Shown: positions 10,242 through 19,447, counted from the stretch's first letter. The stretch is DNA of 45,326 nt from JAAYCI01 sp031548875 (GCA_031548875.1 JAVBQQ010000027.1:1-45326), one strand, 5' to 3'. Numbers and translations are program-made. The notes: a model not told the origin generated them from the letters alone.

Positions 10242-11666
10242 ATGAATATCTTGTTTGCTTCCAGCGAAGCATATCCGTTTTTCACGTCCGGGGGCCTGGG
10301 CGAGGTGGCCGGCAGCCTGCCGCCGGCGCTGCGCAAACGGCGTGCGTCCATCCGGGTCATCCTGCCGCTGTATGGCGACCTTTCCGACGAATGGCGCCGC
10401 AAGCTGAAATACATCACCAACTTCACTGTGCCGGTGGGCTGGCGCAACCAGTACTGCGGCCTGTTCGAGCTCACACGCCAGGGCGTCACCTATTACTTCC
10501 TGGACAACGAATACTATTTCAAACGCCACGGCCTGTACGGCTTCTACGACGACGGCGAGCGCTTCGCCTTCTTTTCGCGCGCCATCCTCGAGACGCTCTT
10601 CCACGCCGATTTCTCCCCCGATATCATCCACTGCAACGACTGGCAGACCGCCCTCGTGCCCGTCTACCTCAACCTCTACTATCGCCACCTGGAAAAATAC
10701 GCCGCCATCAAGAGTGTGTTCACCATCCACAACATCCAGTACCAGGGCAAATACGGGCTGGAACTGCTGGAGGAGACCATCGGCGTGGGCCGCAAGGACG
10801 CCCACCTCATCGAGTATGACGGCTGTGTCAACTTCATGAAGGGCGCCATCGAGACGGCGGACAGGGTGACCACCGTCTCGCCCACCTACGCAAAAGAGAT
10901 TTTGGACCCCTGGTACGGCCACGGGCTGGATGATTTCCTGCGCAAGAAGGAATACAAGCTGTGCGGTATCCTCAACGGCATCGACATCCAGGTGTACGAC
11001 CCCGCCACCGACCCGGACATTGAGGCCCACTACACCGCCGACAGCTTTGCCGAGGGCAAGGCCATCTGCAAAAAGCAGCTGCGGGAGATCTTTTCCCTGG
11101 AGGAAAACGACGCCCCCGTGGTGGGCATGGTCACCCGTCTCGTGGCCCACAAGGGGCTGGATCTTGTCCGCCACGTGGCCGAAAACCTCCTGGACAGCGG
11201 CCTGCAGCTGGTGGTATTGGGCTCGGGCGAATACAGCTTCGAAAACTTTTTCCAGGAGCTGGCCGCCCGGCGCAAGGGCGCTTGCGGCGTACGGCTGGGC
11301 TTTGTGCCCGAGCTTGCGCGCAAGGTGTATGCCGGCAGCGACATCTTCCTTATGCCCAGCAAGGCGGAGCCCTGCGGGCTGGCCCAGATGGTGGCCCTGC
11401 GGTACGGCGCGGTGCCGGTGGTGCGGCAGACAGGCGGCCTTGCCGATACCATCCGGGACTCGGGCGACGGCGAGGGCAACGGCTTCACCTTCTTCAGCTA
11501 CAACGCCTACGACATGCTACACGCCTGCACACGCGCCAAAGAGGGCTACGAAAACGCCGAGGGCTGGCAAAATCTTGTGCGCCGCGGCATGGAGTGCGAC
11601 TTCTCGTGGGGCACCTCGGCCAGGCAGTACCTGGAGATGTACGGCGACACTGTAAAGCTGTGGTAG
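10242..11666 (+). CDS. glgA: glycogen synthase (ADP-glucose, GT5)
   Basis: A 474-residue GT5 enzyme extending alpha-1,4-glucan from ADP-glucose. The ATG at 10242 follows AAAGGAGG at 10224-10231. Family marks: PDIIHCNDWQTAL, FTIHNIQYQGKY, VTRLVAHKGLDL, SKAEPCGLAQMVALRYG and the distal glycine loop RQTGGLADT. The N-terminal nucleotide-sugar motif, KTGGL in the E. coli enzyme with Lys15, reads TSGGL here (Thr15-Ser16-Gly17-Gly18), so the canonical lysine is absent at the aligned position. Last gene of the glg operon. Confidence 0.96.
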   Translation: MNILFASSEAYPFFTSGGLGEVAGSLPPALRKRRASIRVILPLYGDLSDEWRRKLKYITNFTVPVGWRNQYCGLFELTRQGVTYYFLDNEYYFKRHGLYGFYDDGERFAFFSRAILETLFHADFSPDIIHCNDWQTALVPVYLNLYYRHLEKYAAIKSVFTIHNIQYQGKYGLELLEETIGVGRKDAHLIEYDGCVNFMKGAIETADRVTTVSPTYAKEILDPWYGHGLDDFLRKKEYKLCGILNGIDIQVYDPATDPDIEAHYTADSFAEGKAICKKQLREIFSLEENDAPVVGMVTRLVAHKGLDLVRHVAENLLDSGLQLVVLGSGEYSFENFFQELAARRKGACGVRLGFVPELARKVYAGSDIFLMPSKAEPCGLAQMVALRYGAVPVVRQTGGLADTIRDSGDGEGNGFTFFSYNAYDMLHACTRAKEGYENAEGWQNLVRRGMECDFSWGTSARQYLEMYGDTVKLW

Positions 11667-11681
11667 GCAGGCGGCTTTTTT
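11655..11681 (+). terminator. weak terminator of the glg operon, overlapping the glgA stop
   Basis: AAGCTG (11655-11660) can pair with CGGCTT (11672-11677), with one G-T pair, followed by a run of T. The stem overlaps the last codons of glgA. Confidence 0.4.
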
Positions 11682-11729
11682 ATCGCTCACCCTGGTCGTT
11701 CGCGCTTAAAAACACAACTTTCTAATTCT

Positions 11730-11762
11730 TTTAAGGCTCGTTCAAGGTGGGGCCTGTATACT
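11730..11762 (+). promoter_or_regulatory. promoter with PhoB-box-like direct repeats upstream of the Asp-box/two-component operon
   Basis: Two 7-bp direct repeats, TTTAAGG (11730-11736) and TTCAAGG (11741-11747), start 11 bp apart. They are followed by 9 bp and then TATACT (11757-11762). No -35 hexamer is present at the usual distance. This geometry, tandem half-sites one helical turn apart replacing the -35 box, is that of OmpR/PhoB-family activated promoters, and an OmpR-family regulator is encoded 700 bp downstream. Confidence 0.6.
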
Positions 11763-11821
11763 GGCCATAGACGCAAACGCATGCGGCTGTGTCCAGTAAA
11801 ATTCCCAATGGAGGCCACACC

Positions 11822-12361
11822 ATGAAACGATTCTTTCTGAAGCTATCCCCCGTCAAGCGGCGCGTGGGCGCCGCCATCGTCATCGGTGCGCTGTTGCTCA
11901 CCGCCGGTGCCTTCTCGGCGTTCGCGGCCGATTCGGACAGCCCCGCCACCGGCGGCACGCCCGCGGACGAAAATCTGCTGGTGCGGGTGAACGACGGCTC
12001 CGCGCGCTACTCCACCGACGGAGGCGATACCTGGGCCGACGGCCTGCCCGAGGGCGGAGCCACCCACTTCTCCACCGACGGCGGCCAGACCTGGAACGAC
12101 GGCCTGCCCCCCGAGGGCGCCGAAGGCGACGGCCCCACGCTGGTCGTGAACGGCACCGCGCCCAACGGCGGCATGCCCCCTATGGCCGATGGCGCCGCCG
12201 CTCCCGGCGAAGGCTTTGGCGGCAGCCTGATGGTGCGGGACGAAAACGGCGATACGCGCTACTCCACCGACGGCGGCCAGACCTGGACCGACACCCCGCC
12301 CGCCGGCGTCACGGTGGACGAGGACGGCCGGGTGACCATGCAGGGCGCCGCCGCGGCGTGA
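11822..12361 (+). CDS. small exported protein with three Asp-box (BNR-like) repeats
   Basis: A 179-residue protein. The ATG at 11822 follows GGAGG at 11810-11814. A basic start (MKRFFLKLSPVKRR) and a hydrophobic stretch ending AFSAFAA give a signal peptide with probable cleavage near residue 35. The mature part is acidic and Gly/Pro-rich and contains three copies of the Asp-box motif S-T-D-G-G-x-T-W (YSTDGGDTW, FSTDGGQTW, YSTDGGQTW). Asp boxes are structural loops of beta-propellers, but three copies in so small a protein cannot make a propeller. Function unknown. Its position ahead of a response regulator and sensor kinase suggests an extracytoplasmic partner or target of that system. Confidence 0.75.
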   Translation: MKRFFLKLSPVKRRVGAAIVIGALLLTAGAFSAFAADSDSPATGGTPADENLLVRVNDGSARYSTDGGDTWADGLPEGGATHFSTDGGQTWNDGLPPEGAEGDGPTLVVNGTAPNGGMPPMADGAAAPGEGFGGSLMVRDENGDTRYSTDGGQTWTDTPPAGVTVDEDGRVTMQGAAAA

Positions 12362-12404
12362 CGCGGGCGCCCCACATCCTGATAGCAGCGCAAACAACAG
12401 ACGG

Positions 12405-12430
12405 ACAAGGCAGGGAACCCCCTGCCTTGT
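12405..12430 (+). other. 11-bp perfect hairpin between the Asp-box gene and the response regulator
   Basis: ACAAGGCAGGG (12405-12415) pairs perfectly with CCCTGCCTTGT (12420-12430) around AACC. It is followed by CCTCTACTATC rather than a T run, so it is probably a partial attenuator or an RNA-processing/stability hairpin. It would let the small protein be made in excess over the two-component pair. Confidence 0.55.
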
Positions 12431-12475
12431 CCTCTACTATCAACGACCATATATCCCAACAGGGGGGCGCAAATT

Positions 12476-13186
12476 TTGAAGATCCTGCTGGTGGAAGACG
12501 AGCGCCAGATGGCTGAGGCCGTGGCCCAGGTGCTGCGCAAGAACCATTACACCGTTCAGCTTGCATACGACGGTGAGGAGGGCCTGGACGAGGGTCTCAC
12601 CGGCACCTACGACATCCTCGTCCTGGACATCATGCTGCCCGGCCTTGACGGCATCGAGCTTGTGCGCCGCCTGCGCGCGGGCGGGATCGGTGCGCCGGTG
12701 CTTCTGCTTACCGCCCGGGGCGATACGGGCAGCAAGGTGCAGGGACTGGACGCCGGCGCCGATGACTACCTGCCCAAGCCCTTCCAGGCGGAGGAACTGC
12801 TGGCCCGTCTGCGCGCACTGGGCCGCCGCCGGGGCGCGCTCTGCCCCGGCGGTCTGCTCTCTTTTGCCGGCGTCGAGCTGGATCCCCACAACCTGCTGCT
12901 GCGCGGCACCGAAGCGGCGGACGGGCGGGAGATCCCGCTCACGCTCAAAGAGTCGCAGTTGCTCGAACTGCTCATCGAGCACAAGGGCCGCATCCTCTCC
13001 AAAGATGCCATCATCCAGAAACTGTGGGGGTACGACTCGAACGCCGAGGGCAACCACGTAGAGGTGTATATTTCCTTTCTGCGCAAAAAGCTGCGTCATC
13101 TGGGCGGCGGCGCGGCCATCCGCACCGTGCGGGGCGCGGGGTACCTGTTGGGCGCCGCAAACGGGCGGGAGGAGGGCCATGTTTAA
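12476..13186 (+). CDS. OmpR/PhoB-family response regulator
   Basis: A 236-residue protein. The start is a TTG at 12476 behind AGGGGGG. The N-terminal receiver domain has the acidic pair near Glu7/Asp8, phospho-acceptor Asp51 (LVLDIMLPGLDG), Thr79 and Lys101 (YLPKPF). The C-terminal winged helix (about 140-230) includes IPLTLKESQLLELLIEHKG and ends TVRGAGYLLG, as in the OmpR family. The gene overlaps the kinase gene by 8 nt, indicating translational coupling. It may control its own operon through the direct repeats at 11730-11747 (inference). Confidence 0.93.
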   Translation: MKILLVEDERQMAEAVAQVLRKNHYTVQLAYDGEEGLDEGLTGTYDILVLDIMLPGLDGIELVRRLRAGGIGAPVLLLTARGDTGSKVQGLDAGADDYLPKPFQAEELLARLRALGRRRGALCPGGLLSFAGVELDPHNLLLRGTEAADGREIPLTLKESQLLELLIEHKGRILSKDAIIQKLWGYDSNAEGNHVEVYISFLRKKLRHLGGGAAIRTVRGAGYLLGAANGREEGHV

Positions 13187-14540
13187 TAAACTGCGCAACC
13201 GCTTCCTGCTGCTCAACATGACGCTTATCACGATGGTGATGGCCGCGGCGTTCATCGCCATCTTCGCCACCACCTACAGCCGCACCCAGGCCGAGAACCA
13301 GACGAAACTGGAAGCCGGCAGCTTCGCCCACACCGAATCCGTCGCGGGCGATCCTGCCCTCCCGCCCGCCGCCACCTCCGGGCCTTCGCTCACCCAGGGG
13401 GCGGAGCAGGTGCTGGTGCGCCACGCTTCACCGGGCGACACCATCTCCTTCTCAGTGCTGGTGAACGGGGGCGGCGAGCGTCTGTCGGTCGATTCGTTCC
13501 TCGAGATGCCCGACGAAACCTACGACGAGGCCGCACGTCTTGCCTGGCAGGGCTGGCAGCAGGGCGATTCCTTTACGACCTTCGACCTCGGCGGGCGCCG
13601 CTGGATGGCCGCAGTGCATGACCCCGCCGTGCAGGAGACGACCTATACCACTGCAAGCGGCGATGTGCACACAATCGTGAGCGCAGACACCGAAAACCAC
13701 CTTATCACCTTCCTCGACGTAACCGATTCCAGCCGCAGTCTCTCCTCTCTGCTCCTCACCTTTATCATCGTTTTTATTGTCATGCTGTTCGCCATTGCCG
13801 CCATTAGCATCCTGTTCGCCAATCGCGCCATCCGCCCGCTGCGCGAGGCATGGGAGCAGCAGCGTCGGTTCGCGGCCGACGCCTCGCACGAGCTGAAGAC
13901 CCCGCTGGCCATCATTACCGCAAACGCCGACGCGCTGCTGGCGGACGAAGGCGAACCCGCCCAAAACAGGAACAAGTGGTTGGGGCGCATCAAAGAACAA
14001 ACGGCGCGTATGTCGGCGCTCATCGGCGACCTTTTGTATCTTTCCAAAGCCGAGGACGGCGCCCTACCCGGCACGGGCGACGTATCCGCCGCCCCCTTCG
14101 ATCTCAGCCGCACCGTGGCAGACACCGCGCTTTCCATGGAAGCCGTGGTGTACGAGAAAGGCATACGCCTCTCCCACAACATCCAGCCGAACATCCATTT
14201 GCAGAGCGATGAAGAATCCCTGCGGCGTGTCTTCACCATCCTGTTCGACAACGCGGTGAAATACACCCCGCCAGGGGGCAGCATCTCGCTGTCGCTCACA
14301 AAACAGCGGGGGCACATTCTTTTATGCATCCGCAACAGCGGCGAGGGCATCGCGCCCGAACACCTGCCCCGCCTGTTCGACCGCTTCTACCGCGCCGACG
14401 CCTCCCGCTCCAGCGAGACGGGCGGCCATGGCCTGGGCCTTTCCATCGCGCGGGCCATCGCGGAAGCGGCCGGCGGCAACCTGTGGGCCGAGAGCACCCC
14501 CGGCGAGGGCGCCGCCTTCTTCCTCTCGCTGCGCGGGTAA
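13179..14540 (+). CDS. membrane sensor histidine kinase
   Basis: A 453-residue protein. The ATG at 13179 lies inside the end of the regulator gene and follows GGAGG. Two membrane helices (about 10-32 and 188-213) flank an extracytoplasmic sensor loop of about 150 residues. The cytoplasmic part has the H box FAADASHELKTPLAII (His237), N box DNAVKYTPPGG (Asn358) and G box GGHGLGLSIARAIAEAAGG. It presumably phosphorylates Asp51 of the adjacent regulator. The sensor loop is not recognised. The upstream Asp-box exported protein is a possible ligand-side partner. Confidence 0.92.
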   Translation: MFNKLRNRFLLLNMTLITMVMAAAFIAIFATTYSRTQAENQTKLEAGSFAHTESVAGDPALPPAATSGPSLTQGAEQVLVRHASPGDTISFSVLVNGGGERLSVDSFLEMPDETYDEAARLAWQGWQQGDSFTTFDLGGRRWMAAVHDPAVQETTYTTASGDVHTIVSADTENHLITFLDVTDSSRSLSSLLLTFIIVFIVMLFAIAAISILFANRAIRPLREAWEQQRRFAADASHELKTPLAIITANADALLADEGEPAQNRNKWLGRIKEQTARMSALIGDLLYLSKAEDGALPGTGDVSAAPFDLSRTVADTALSMEAVVYEKGIRLSHNIQPNIHLQSDEESLRRVFTILFDNAVKYTPPGGSISLSLTKQRGHILLCIRNSGEGIAPEHLPRLFDRFYRADASRSSETGGHGLGLSIARAIAEAAGGNLWAESTPGEGAAFFLSLRG

Positions 14541-14550
14541 GGCACACAAT

Positions 14551-14577
14551 AAAACACCGCCCTTGGGCGGTGTTTTT
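14551..14577. terminator. bidirectional terminator
   Basis: AAAACACCGCCC (14551-14562) pairs with GGGCGGTGTTTT (14565-14576), then one further T. It serves the kinase gene and the convergent dCMP deaminase gene. Confidence 0.85.
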
Positions 14578-14609
14578 CATTCTATGTATAGCGCATGCGC
14601 AACGTTATC

Positions 14610-15104
14610 TCACAGCTCCAGCTGGATCTTCCGGCCAGAGGAGTGGTAGGCGGTGTACTTCACGCCCACCATGTCGAACATCCGCTTGCTGGCGATGGTT
14701 GCGTCCGAATCGGCATACTTGTCGTCCTTGTACACCACCTCCGAGATACCGCTCTGGATGATGGCCTTGGCGCATTCGTTGCAGGGAAACAGCGTGGTGT
14801 ACAGCTTTGCGCCGCGCAAATCTCCCCCGTTGCTGTTCAGGATGGCGTTCAGTTCGGCATGACATACGTACATGTATTTCGTGTCCAGCGGCTCGCCCTC
14901 GCGCGCCCAGGGCATCGAATCGTCCATGCAGCCGGTGGGCATGCCGTTGTAGCCCAGCGAGAGGATCTTATGTTCCCGACTGACGATGCACGCCCCCACC
15001 TGGGTGCCCGCGTCCTTGGAGCGCTCAGCGCTCAGCGTGGCAATGCCCATAAAGTACTCCGCCCAGGAGATATAGTCCTCCCGTTTCATGCCGTTCCTGT
15101 TCAT
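14610..15104 (-). CDS. deoxycytidylate (dCMP) deaminase family protein
   Basis: A 164-residue zinc deaminase. The active-site motifs are CHAELNAIL (His and catalytic Glu) and FPCNECAKAI (two zinc cysteines), as in dCMP deaminases and ComE-type proteins. dCMP deaminase yields dUMP for thymidylate synthesis. Two starts are equally equipped because of a 15-bp tandem duplication covering the Shine-Dalgarno and ATG: one at 15104 (MNRNGMKREDY) and one at 15089 (MKREDY). The family core begins after either. It is divergent from glpK, with a shared -35 hexamer. Confidence 0.9.
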   Translation of the reverse strand: MNRNGMKREDYISWAEYFMGIATLSAERSKDAGTQVGACIVSREHKILSLGYNGMPTGCMDDSMPWAREGEPLDTKYMYVCHAELNAILNSNGGDLRGAKLYTTLFPCNECAKAIIQSGISEVVYKDDKYADSDATIASKRMFDMVGVKYTAYHSSGRKIQLEL

Positions 15105-15113
15105 GCCGTTCCT
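15085..15113 (-). repeat. 15-bp tandem duplication of the ribosome-binding site and start codon
   Basis: TTCATGCCGTTCCT occurs at 15085-15098 and again at 15100-15113. On the minus strand each copy reads AGGAACGGCATGAA, a Shine-Dalgarno followed by an in-frame ATG. The period of 15 keeps the frame. Confidence 0.9.
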
Positions 15114-15144
15114 CCCGCCCGCATTCTTGCGCATACTTGTTGTT

Positions 15145-15173
15145 ATTATACATGGCGTCAGGGGGCTTTGCAA
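15145..15173 (-). promoter_or_regulatory. promoter of the dCMP deaminase gene
   Basis: Minus strand: TTGCAA (15168-15173), 17-bp spacer, TATAAT (15145-15150). The -35 hexamer is its own reverse complement and is also used by the glpK promoter. Confidence 0.8.
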
Positions 15174-15197
15174 TGGGTCATGGCCCTGTGGTATGAT
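15168..15197 (+). promoter_or_regulatory. promoter of glpK
   Basis: TTGCAA (15168-15173), 18-bp spacer, TATGAT (15192-15197). The transcript would start near 15204, leaving a leader of about 15 nt with GGAGG before the ATG at 15219. Confidence 0.7.
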
Positions 15198-15218
15198 GAA
15201 AAAAAACGGAGGCCGCCC

Positions 15219-16721
<1,503 letters not shown>

Positions 16722-16742
16722 TTCTGTTCCGAGAGGGGTGTA

Positions 16743-17216
16743 TTGTATTTGCTGCTGCGGGAATACCAGAAAACCGATGACGAACAGATCGTACATCTGT
16801 TTTACAATACCGTTCACACCATAAATGCCTGGGATTATAATGACAGCCAATTGAATGCCTGGGCTCCCGACGATTTGGACGTAAAGAGATGGTGCCGCCC
16901 CCTGCGGGACGGCTATACGGTCGTCGCCGATGCAAGTGGAACAATCGTGGGCTTCGCCAGCTTGGAGGCATCAGGTCGCCTCGACCGCCTGTTCGTCCAC
17001 AAAGATCACCAGGGGAAAGGCATTGCCAAACAGCTGGTAACCGCAATAGAAGAATATGCACACAATAACGGGCTGAAAGAACTGACCGCCGACGTATCCA
17101 TTACGGCAAAGCCCTTCTTTCTGAAACAAGGATATGTGTCCTTGCGAGAAAACACGGTCTTGCGCGCCGGGCAAAGGTTGCGCAACTATACGATGCGGAA
17201 GACGCTTTGCCGATGA
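16743..17216 (+). CDS. GNAT family N-acetyltransferase (YafP-like)
   Basis: A 157-residue GNAT protein. The TTG start at 16743 follows GAGGGG at 16732-16737. The acetyl-CoA loop reads LFVHKDHQGKGIAKQL (Q-G-K-G-I-A), with a following TADVSITAKPFFLKQGY typical of the YafP-type subgroup. The substrate is unknown. Third-position GC is visibly lower than in glpK, so it may be a more recent arrival, though this is only an impression. A gap of 53 nt leads to the phosphodiesterase gene. Confidence 0.88.
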   Translation: MYLLLREYQKTDDEQIVHLFYNTVHTINAWDYNDSQLNAWAPDDLDVKRWCRPLRDGYTVVADASGTIVGFASLEASGRLDRLFVHKDHQGKGIAKQLVTAIEEYAHNNGLKELTADVSITAKPFFLKQGYVSLRENTVLRAGQRLRNYTMRKTLCR

Positions 17217-17269
17217 CGCCATTCGTAAGCATCCCCGCCATCCGCCCCCATAGAAAGGAACCCCAAGCC

Positions 17270-17818
17270 ATGAAACTGCTCATCGCCGCCGACCTGCACG
17301 GCTCGGCCCCCGCGGCCGAAACGCTGCGCGCGTTGTTCGATACCCTCGCTCCCGACCGCCTCGTGCTGCTGGGCGACCTGCTCTACCACGGCCCCCGCAA
17401 CGACCTGCCCGCCGGCTACGCACCAAAACAGGTCATCCCGCTGTTGAACGGCATAGCCCCGCGCATCACCGCCGTGCGGGGCAACTGCGAGGCCGAGGTG
17501 GACCAGATGGTGCTGGACTTTCCCGTCCTGTCCGACACCGCCCTCCTGCTGGCGGACGGGTTGAGCATCGTGGCCACCCACGGCCACGTGTGGGGGCCGG
17601 ACAACCCGCCCCCACTGGCGGAGGGGGACATCCTGCTGTGCGGCCACTCGCATGTGGGCGCCGAAGAACGGCGCGGCGGCTTTTGGTACCTGAACCCCGG
17701 CTCCATCGCACTGCCCAAAGACGGCCAGCCCAGCTATATGCTGTACGAAGGCGGCCGTTTCGAGCGCCGGGCGCTGGACGGCCGCCTGCTGGGCGCGTGC
17801 GCCCCGGGCAAGATCTAA
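17270..17818 (+). CDS. yfcE: YfcE/MJ0936-type metallophosphodiesterase
   Basis: A 182-residue calcineurin-like phosphoesterase. The ATG at 17270 follows GAAAGGAA. All metal motifs are present in order: ADLHG, LLGDLLYHGP, VRGNCEAEVD, THGHVWG and CGHSHVG. YfcE-type enzymes hydrolyse phosphodiesters in vitro with Mn2+; the physiological substrate is uncertain. It ends just before a strong terminator and is the last gene of the rightward glpK group. Confidence 0.92.
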   Translation: MKLLIAADLHGSAPAAETLRALFDTLAPDRLVLLGDLLYHGPRNDLPAGYAPKQVIPLLNGIAPRITAVRGNCEAEVDQMVLDFPVLSDTALLLADGLSIVATHGHVWGPDNPPPLAEGDILLCGHSHVGAEERRGGFWYLNPGSIALPKDGQPSYMLYEGGRFERRALDGRLLGACAPGKI

Positions 17819-17824
17819 ATAAAA

Positions 17825-17857
17825 GCAAAAAGAGCTGCGGGGGGCAGCTCTTTTTGC
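17825..17857. terminator. strong terminator after yfcE
   Basis: A 14-bp perfect stem, GCAAAAAGAGCTGC (17825-17838) with GCAGCTCTTTTTGC (17844-17857), around GGGGG. The T run is part of the 3' arm. Confidence 0.9.
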
Positions 17858-17965
17858 ATAGAGGGGGTGGGAAAGTACATAAAGTTGAGGTTTTGATTAC
17901 TGCTATTTTATCGTGCAATACCCCCTTTGTCAACAGGACAACGCCGCAAATTCTTTATTATATTA

Positions 17966-17994
17966 TTTACTTTTGCAATTATTTTTAATATAAT
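17966..17994 (+). promoter_or_regulatory. promoter of the Lrp-type regulator
   Basis: TTTACT (17966-17971), 17-bp spacer, TATAAT (17989-17994). It lies in an AT-rich patch (about 17870-18060) that contrasts with the GC-rich surroundings. A small hairpin TGCCC/GGGCA follows near 18037-18051. Predicted leader about 100 nt. Confidence 0.6.
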
Positions 17995-18101
17995 TTAGTA
18001 AACGACTGTTTTTCACCTGTCCACTTTTTATAGCATTGCCCTTTTAGGGCATCACTTAATTTTCTTAGAACCTGTAGCGCCCACACCAAAGGAGCACACC
18101 T

Positions 18102-18548
18102 ATGCACACGATGGACGAGATGGACCGCAAGATATTGGCCTTGCTGAACGGCAACGCCCGCATGACAGTGAAAGAGATCGCCTCCCGCGTCGCACTCACC
18201 TCGCCGGCCGTCTCCGAGCGCATCCGGCGCATGGAGCGGGGAGGCGTCATCGCGGGGTACACGGTGCGCCTGGCGCCCGAGATAGCCAGCGGGCGGATCG
18301 GCGCGTTCGTCTCCATCTCGGTGCCTCCTCAGAACCGCGCCGAATTCTACGATACCCTTGCAGAGCAAAGCGCCGTGGAGGTCTGCTACCAGCTCACCGG
18401 CGCCCACAGCCACATGGTACGGGTCTCCTGCAGGGATATCCCCGCGTTGGATGCGCTTTTAAGCCAGCTGCAAAAGTATGGCAGCACCAGCACCCAGGTC
18501 ATCCTCTCCTCCACCCGGGGCGCCGGCCCCGCCTCGGGCGATTGTTGA
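18102..18548 (+). CDS. Lrp/AsnC family transcriptional regulator
   Basis: A 148-residue protein. The ATG at 18102 follows AAAGGAG. An N-terminal helix-turn-helix (about 5-50: MDRKILALLNGNARMTVKEI, then TSPAVSERIRRMERGGVI) is joined to a C-terminal RAM/AsnC ligand-binding domain that includes VCYQLTGAHSHMVRV and a final LSSTR strand. Family members form octameric discs and respond to amino acids. The target is unknown. The AT-rich, bendable upstream region would suit autoregulation (inference). Confidence 0.94.
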   Translation: MHTMDEMDRKILALLNGNARMTVKEIASRVALTSPAVSERIRRMERGGVIAGYTVRLAPEIASGRIGAFVSISVPPQNRAEFYDTLAEQSAVEVCYQLTGAHSHMVRVSCRDIPALDALLSQLQKYGSTSTQVILSSTRGAGPASGDC

Positions 18549-18555
18549 CCACCGT

Positions 18556-18584
18556 TTGTATTATCCGCTCTGCCGTGGTATACT
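18556..18584 (+). promoter_or_regulatory. promoter of the ricin-B lectin gene
   Basis: TTGTAT (18556-18561), 17-bp spacer, TATACT (18579-18584). Leader of about 75 nt. Confidence 0.65.
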
Positions 18585-18665
18585 GTGTGCAGCAGCTCAC
18601 ACCAGTTGCTGCCCGTCCACAGTTGGGCGGTGCCATGTACAACCGTGGGAAAGGAGCGTAAAACA

Positions 18666-19385
18666 TTGAAAAAAGGAAACGCAGTTGAGGATTTTCTGAT
18701 GTATATGATCAAGACCCGGGGCGGCAAGGCTCTGGAAGTGGGGGAATTCAGCCGTGAGAACGGCGGCGTCGTGCGCATCTGGGCCACCGCCGGGGGCGAT
18801 ACCCAAAAATGGCAGTTCGAGAAGGTTGCCGGCGATTTCTACAAGATCGTGAACGCATTTTCCGGTAAAGTGCTGGATGTTGCCATGCAGGGCACCGAGA
18901 ATGGCGCCTGGGTGCACCAGTGGGATTATCTGGGCGCCGACAGCCAGATGTGGTATCTGGAGGACGCCGGCCGTGGCTATTTCAAGATCAAGTCGAAACT
19001 TTCGGACAAATGTCTCGACCTTGTGGGCCTGGGCGCCATAGACGGCACCCCGGTGCAGATCTGGGAGGACGTAGAGGGCGCCACCCAGAAATGGAAGCTG
19101 GCCGAGGCCAAAGCCGAAGAGGCCAAGGCGGAAAAGAAGACGGCCAAAACCGTCGCCAAGAAACCCGCCCGCAAGGCCCCTGCCAAAAAAGCCGCCACAG
19201 TCAAGGCCGCCGCCAAAGCGCCCGCCAAAACAGCGGCCAAAAAGCCTGTTGCCAAAAAAACGGCAGCCAAGCCGAAGCCCGGCGCCAAAAAAACCACGCC
19301 GACCAAGACAGCAGCCAAACCGGCCACCGCAGTTGCAGGTGCAACAGCCGCGTCTAAGGCGGCGCCGGACAAAACCGCCAAATAA
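18666..19385 (+). CDS. ricin-B-type beta-trefoil lectin with a histone-H1-like Lys/Ala/Pro tail
   Basis: A 239-residue protein. The TTG start at 18666 follows AAAGGAG. No signal peptide or membrane segment is seen, so it is probably cytoplasmic. Residues about 10-145 form a beta-trefoil of three repeats, each ending in the Q-x-W signature (TQKWQF, SQMWYL, TQKWKL), a carbohydrate-binding fold. The remaining ~95 residues are almost only K, A, P, T and V (for example AKKPARKAPAKKAA), like bacterial histone-H1-type proteins that bind nucleic acid. A cytoplasmic sugar binder with a polybasic tail suggests tethering of glycogen or another glycan to DNA, RNA or a partner (speculative). GlgB in this window has a similar, shorter tail. 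Confidence 0.85.
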   Translation: MKKGNAVEDFLMYMIKTRGGKALEVGEFSRENGGVVRIWATAGGDTQKWQFEKVAGDFYKIVNAFSGKVLDVAMQGTENGAWVHQWDYLGADSQMWYLEDAGRGYFKIKSKLSDKCLDLVGLGAIDGTPVQIWEDVEGATQKWKLAEAKAEEAKAEKKTAKTVAKKPARKAPAKKAATVKAAAKAPAKTAAKKPVAKKTAAKPKPGAKKTTPTKTAAKPATAVAGATAASKAAPDKTAK

Positions 19386-19425
19386 CCCTTCTTTTTTGGA
19401 TGCCCGTTTCGGCCACCGGTTTGTG

Positions 19426-19447
19426 CGGCCCCGAAGCGGGCCGTTTT
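19426..19447 (+). terminator. terminator of the lectin gene
   Basis: A 6-bp stem CGGCCC (19426-19431) with GGGCCG (19438-19443) is followed by TTTT. Confidence 0.65.

Noticed and set aside
17860..18100. Horizontal-transfer boundary or attachment site in the AT-rich patch
   Set aside because: No integrase, flanking direct repeat or tRNA end is nearby; a normal promoter explains part of the AT-rich sequence.
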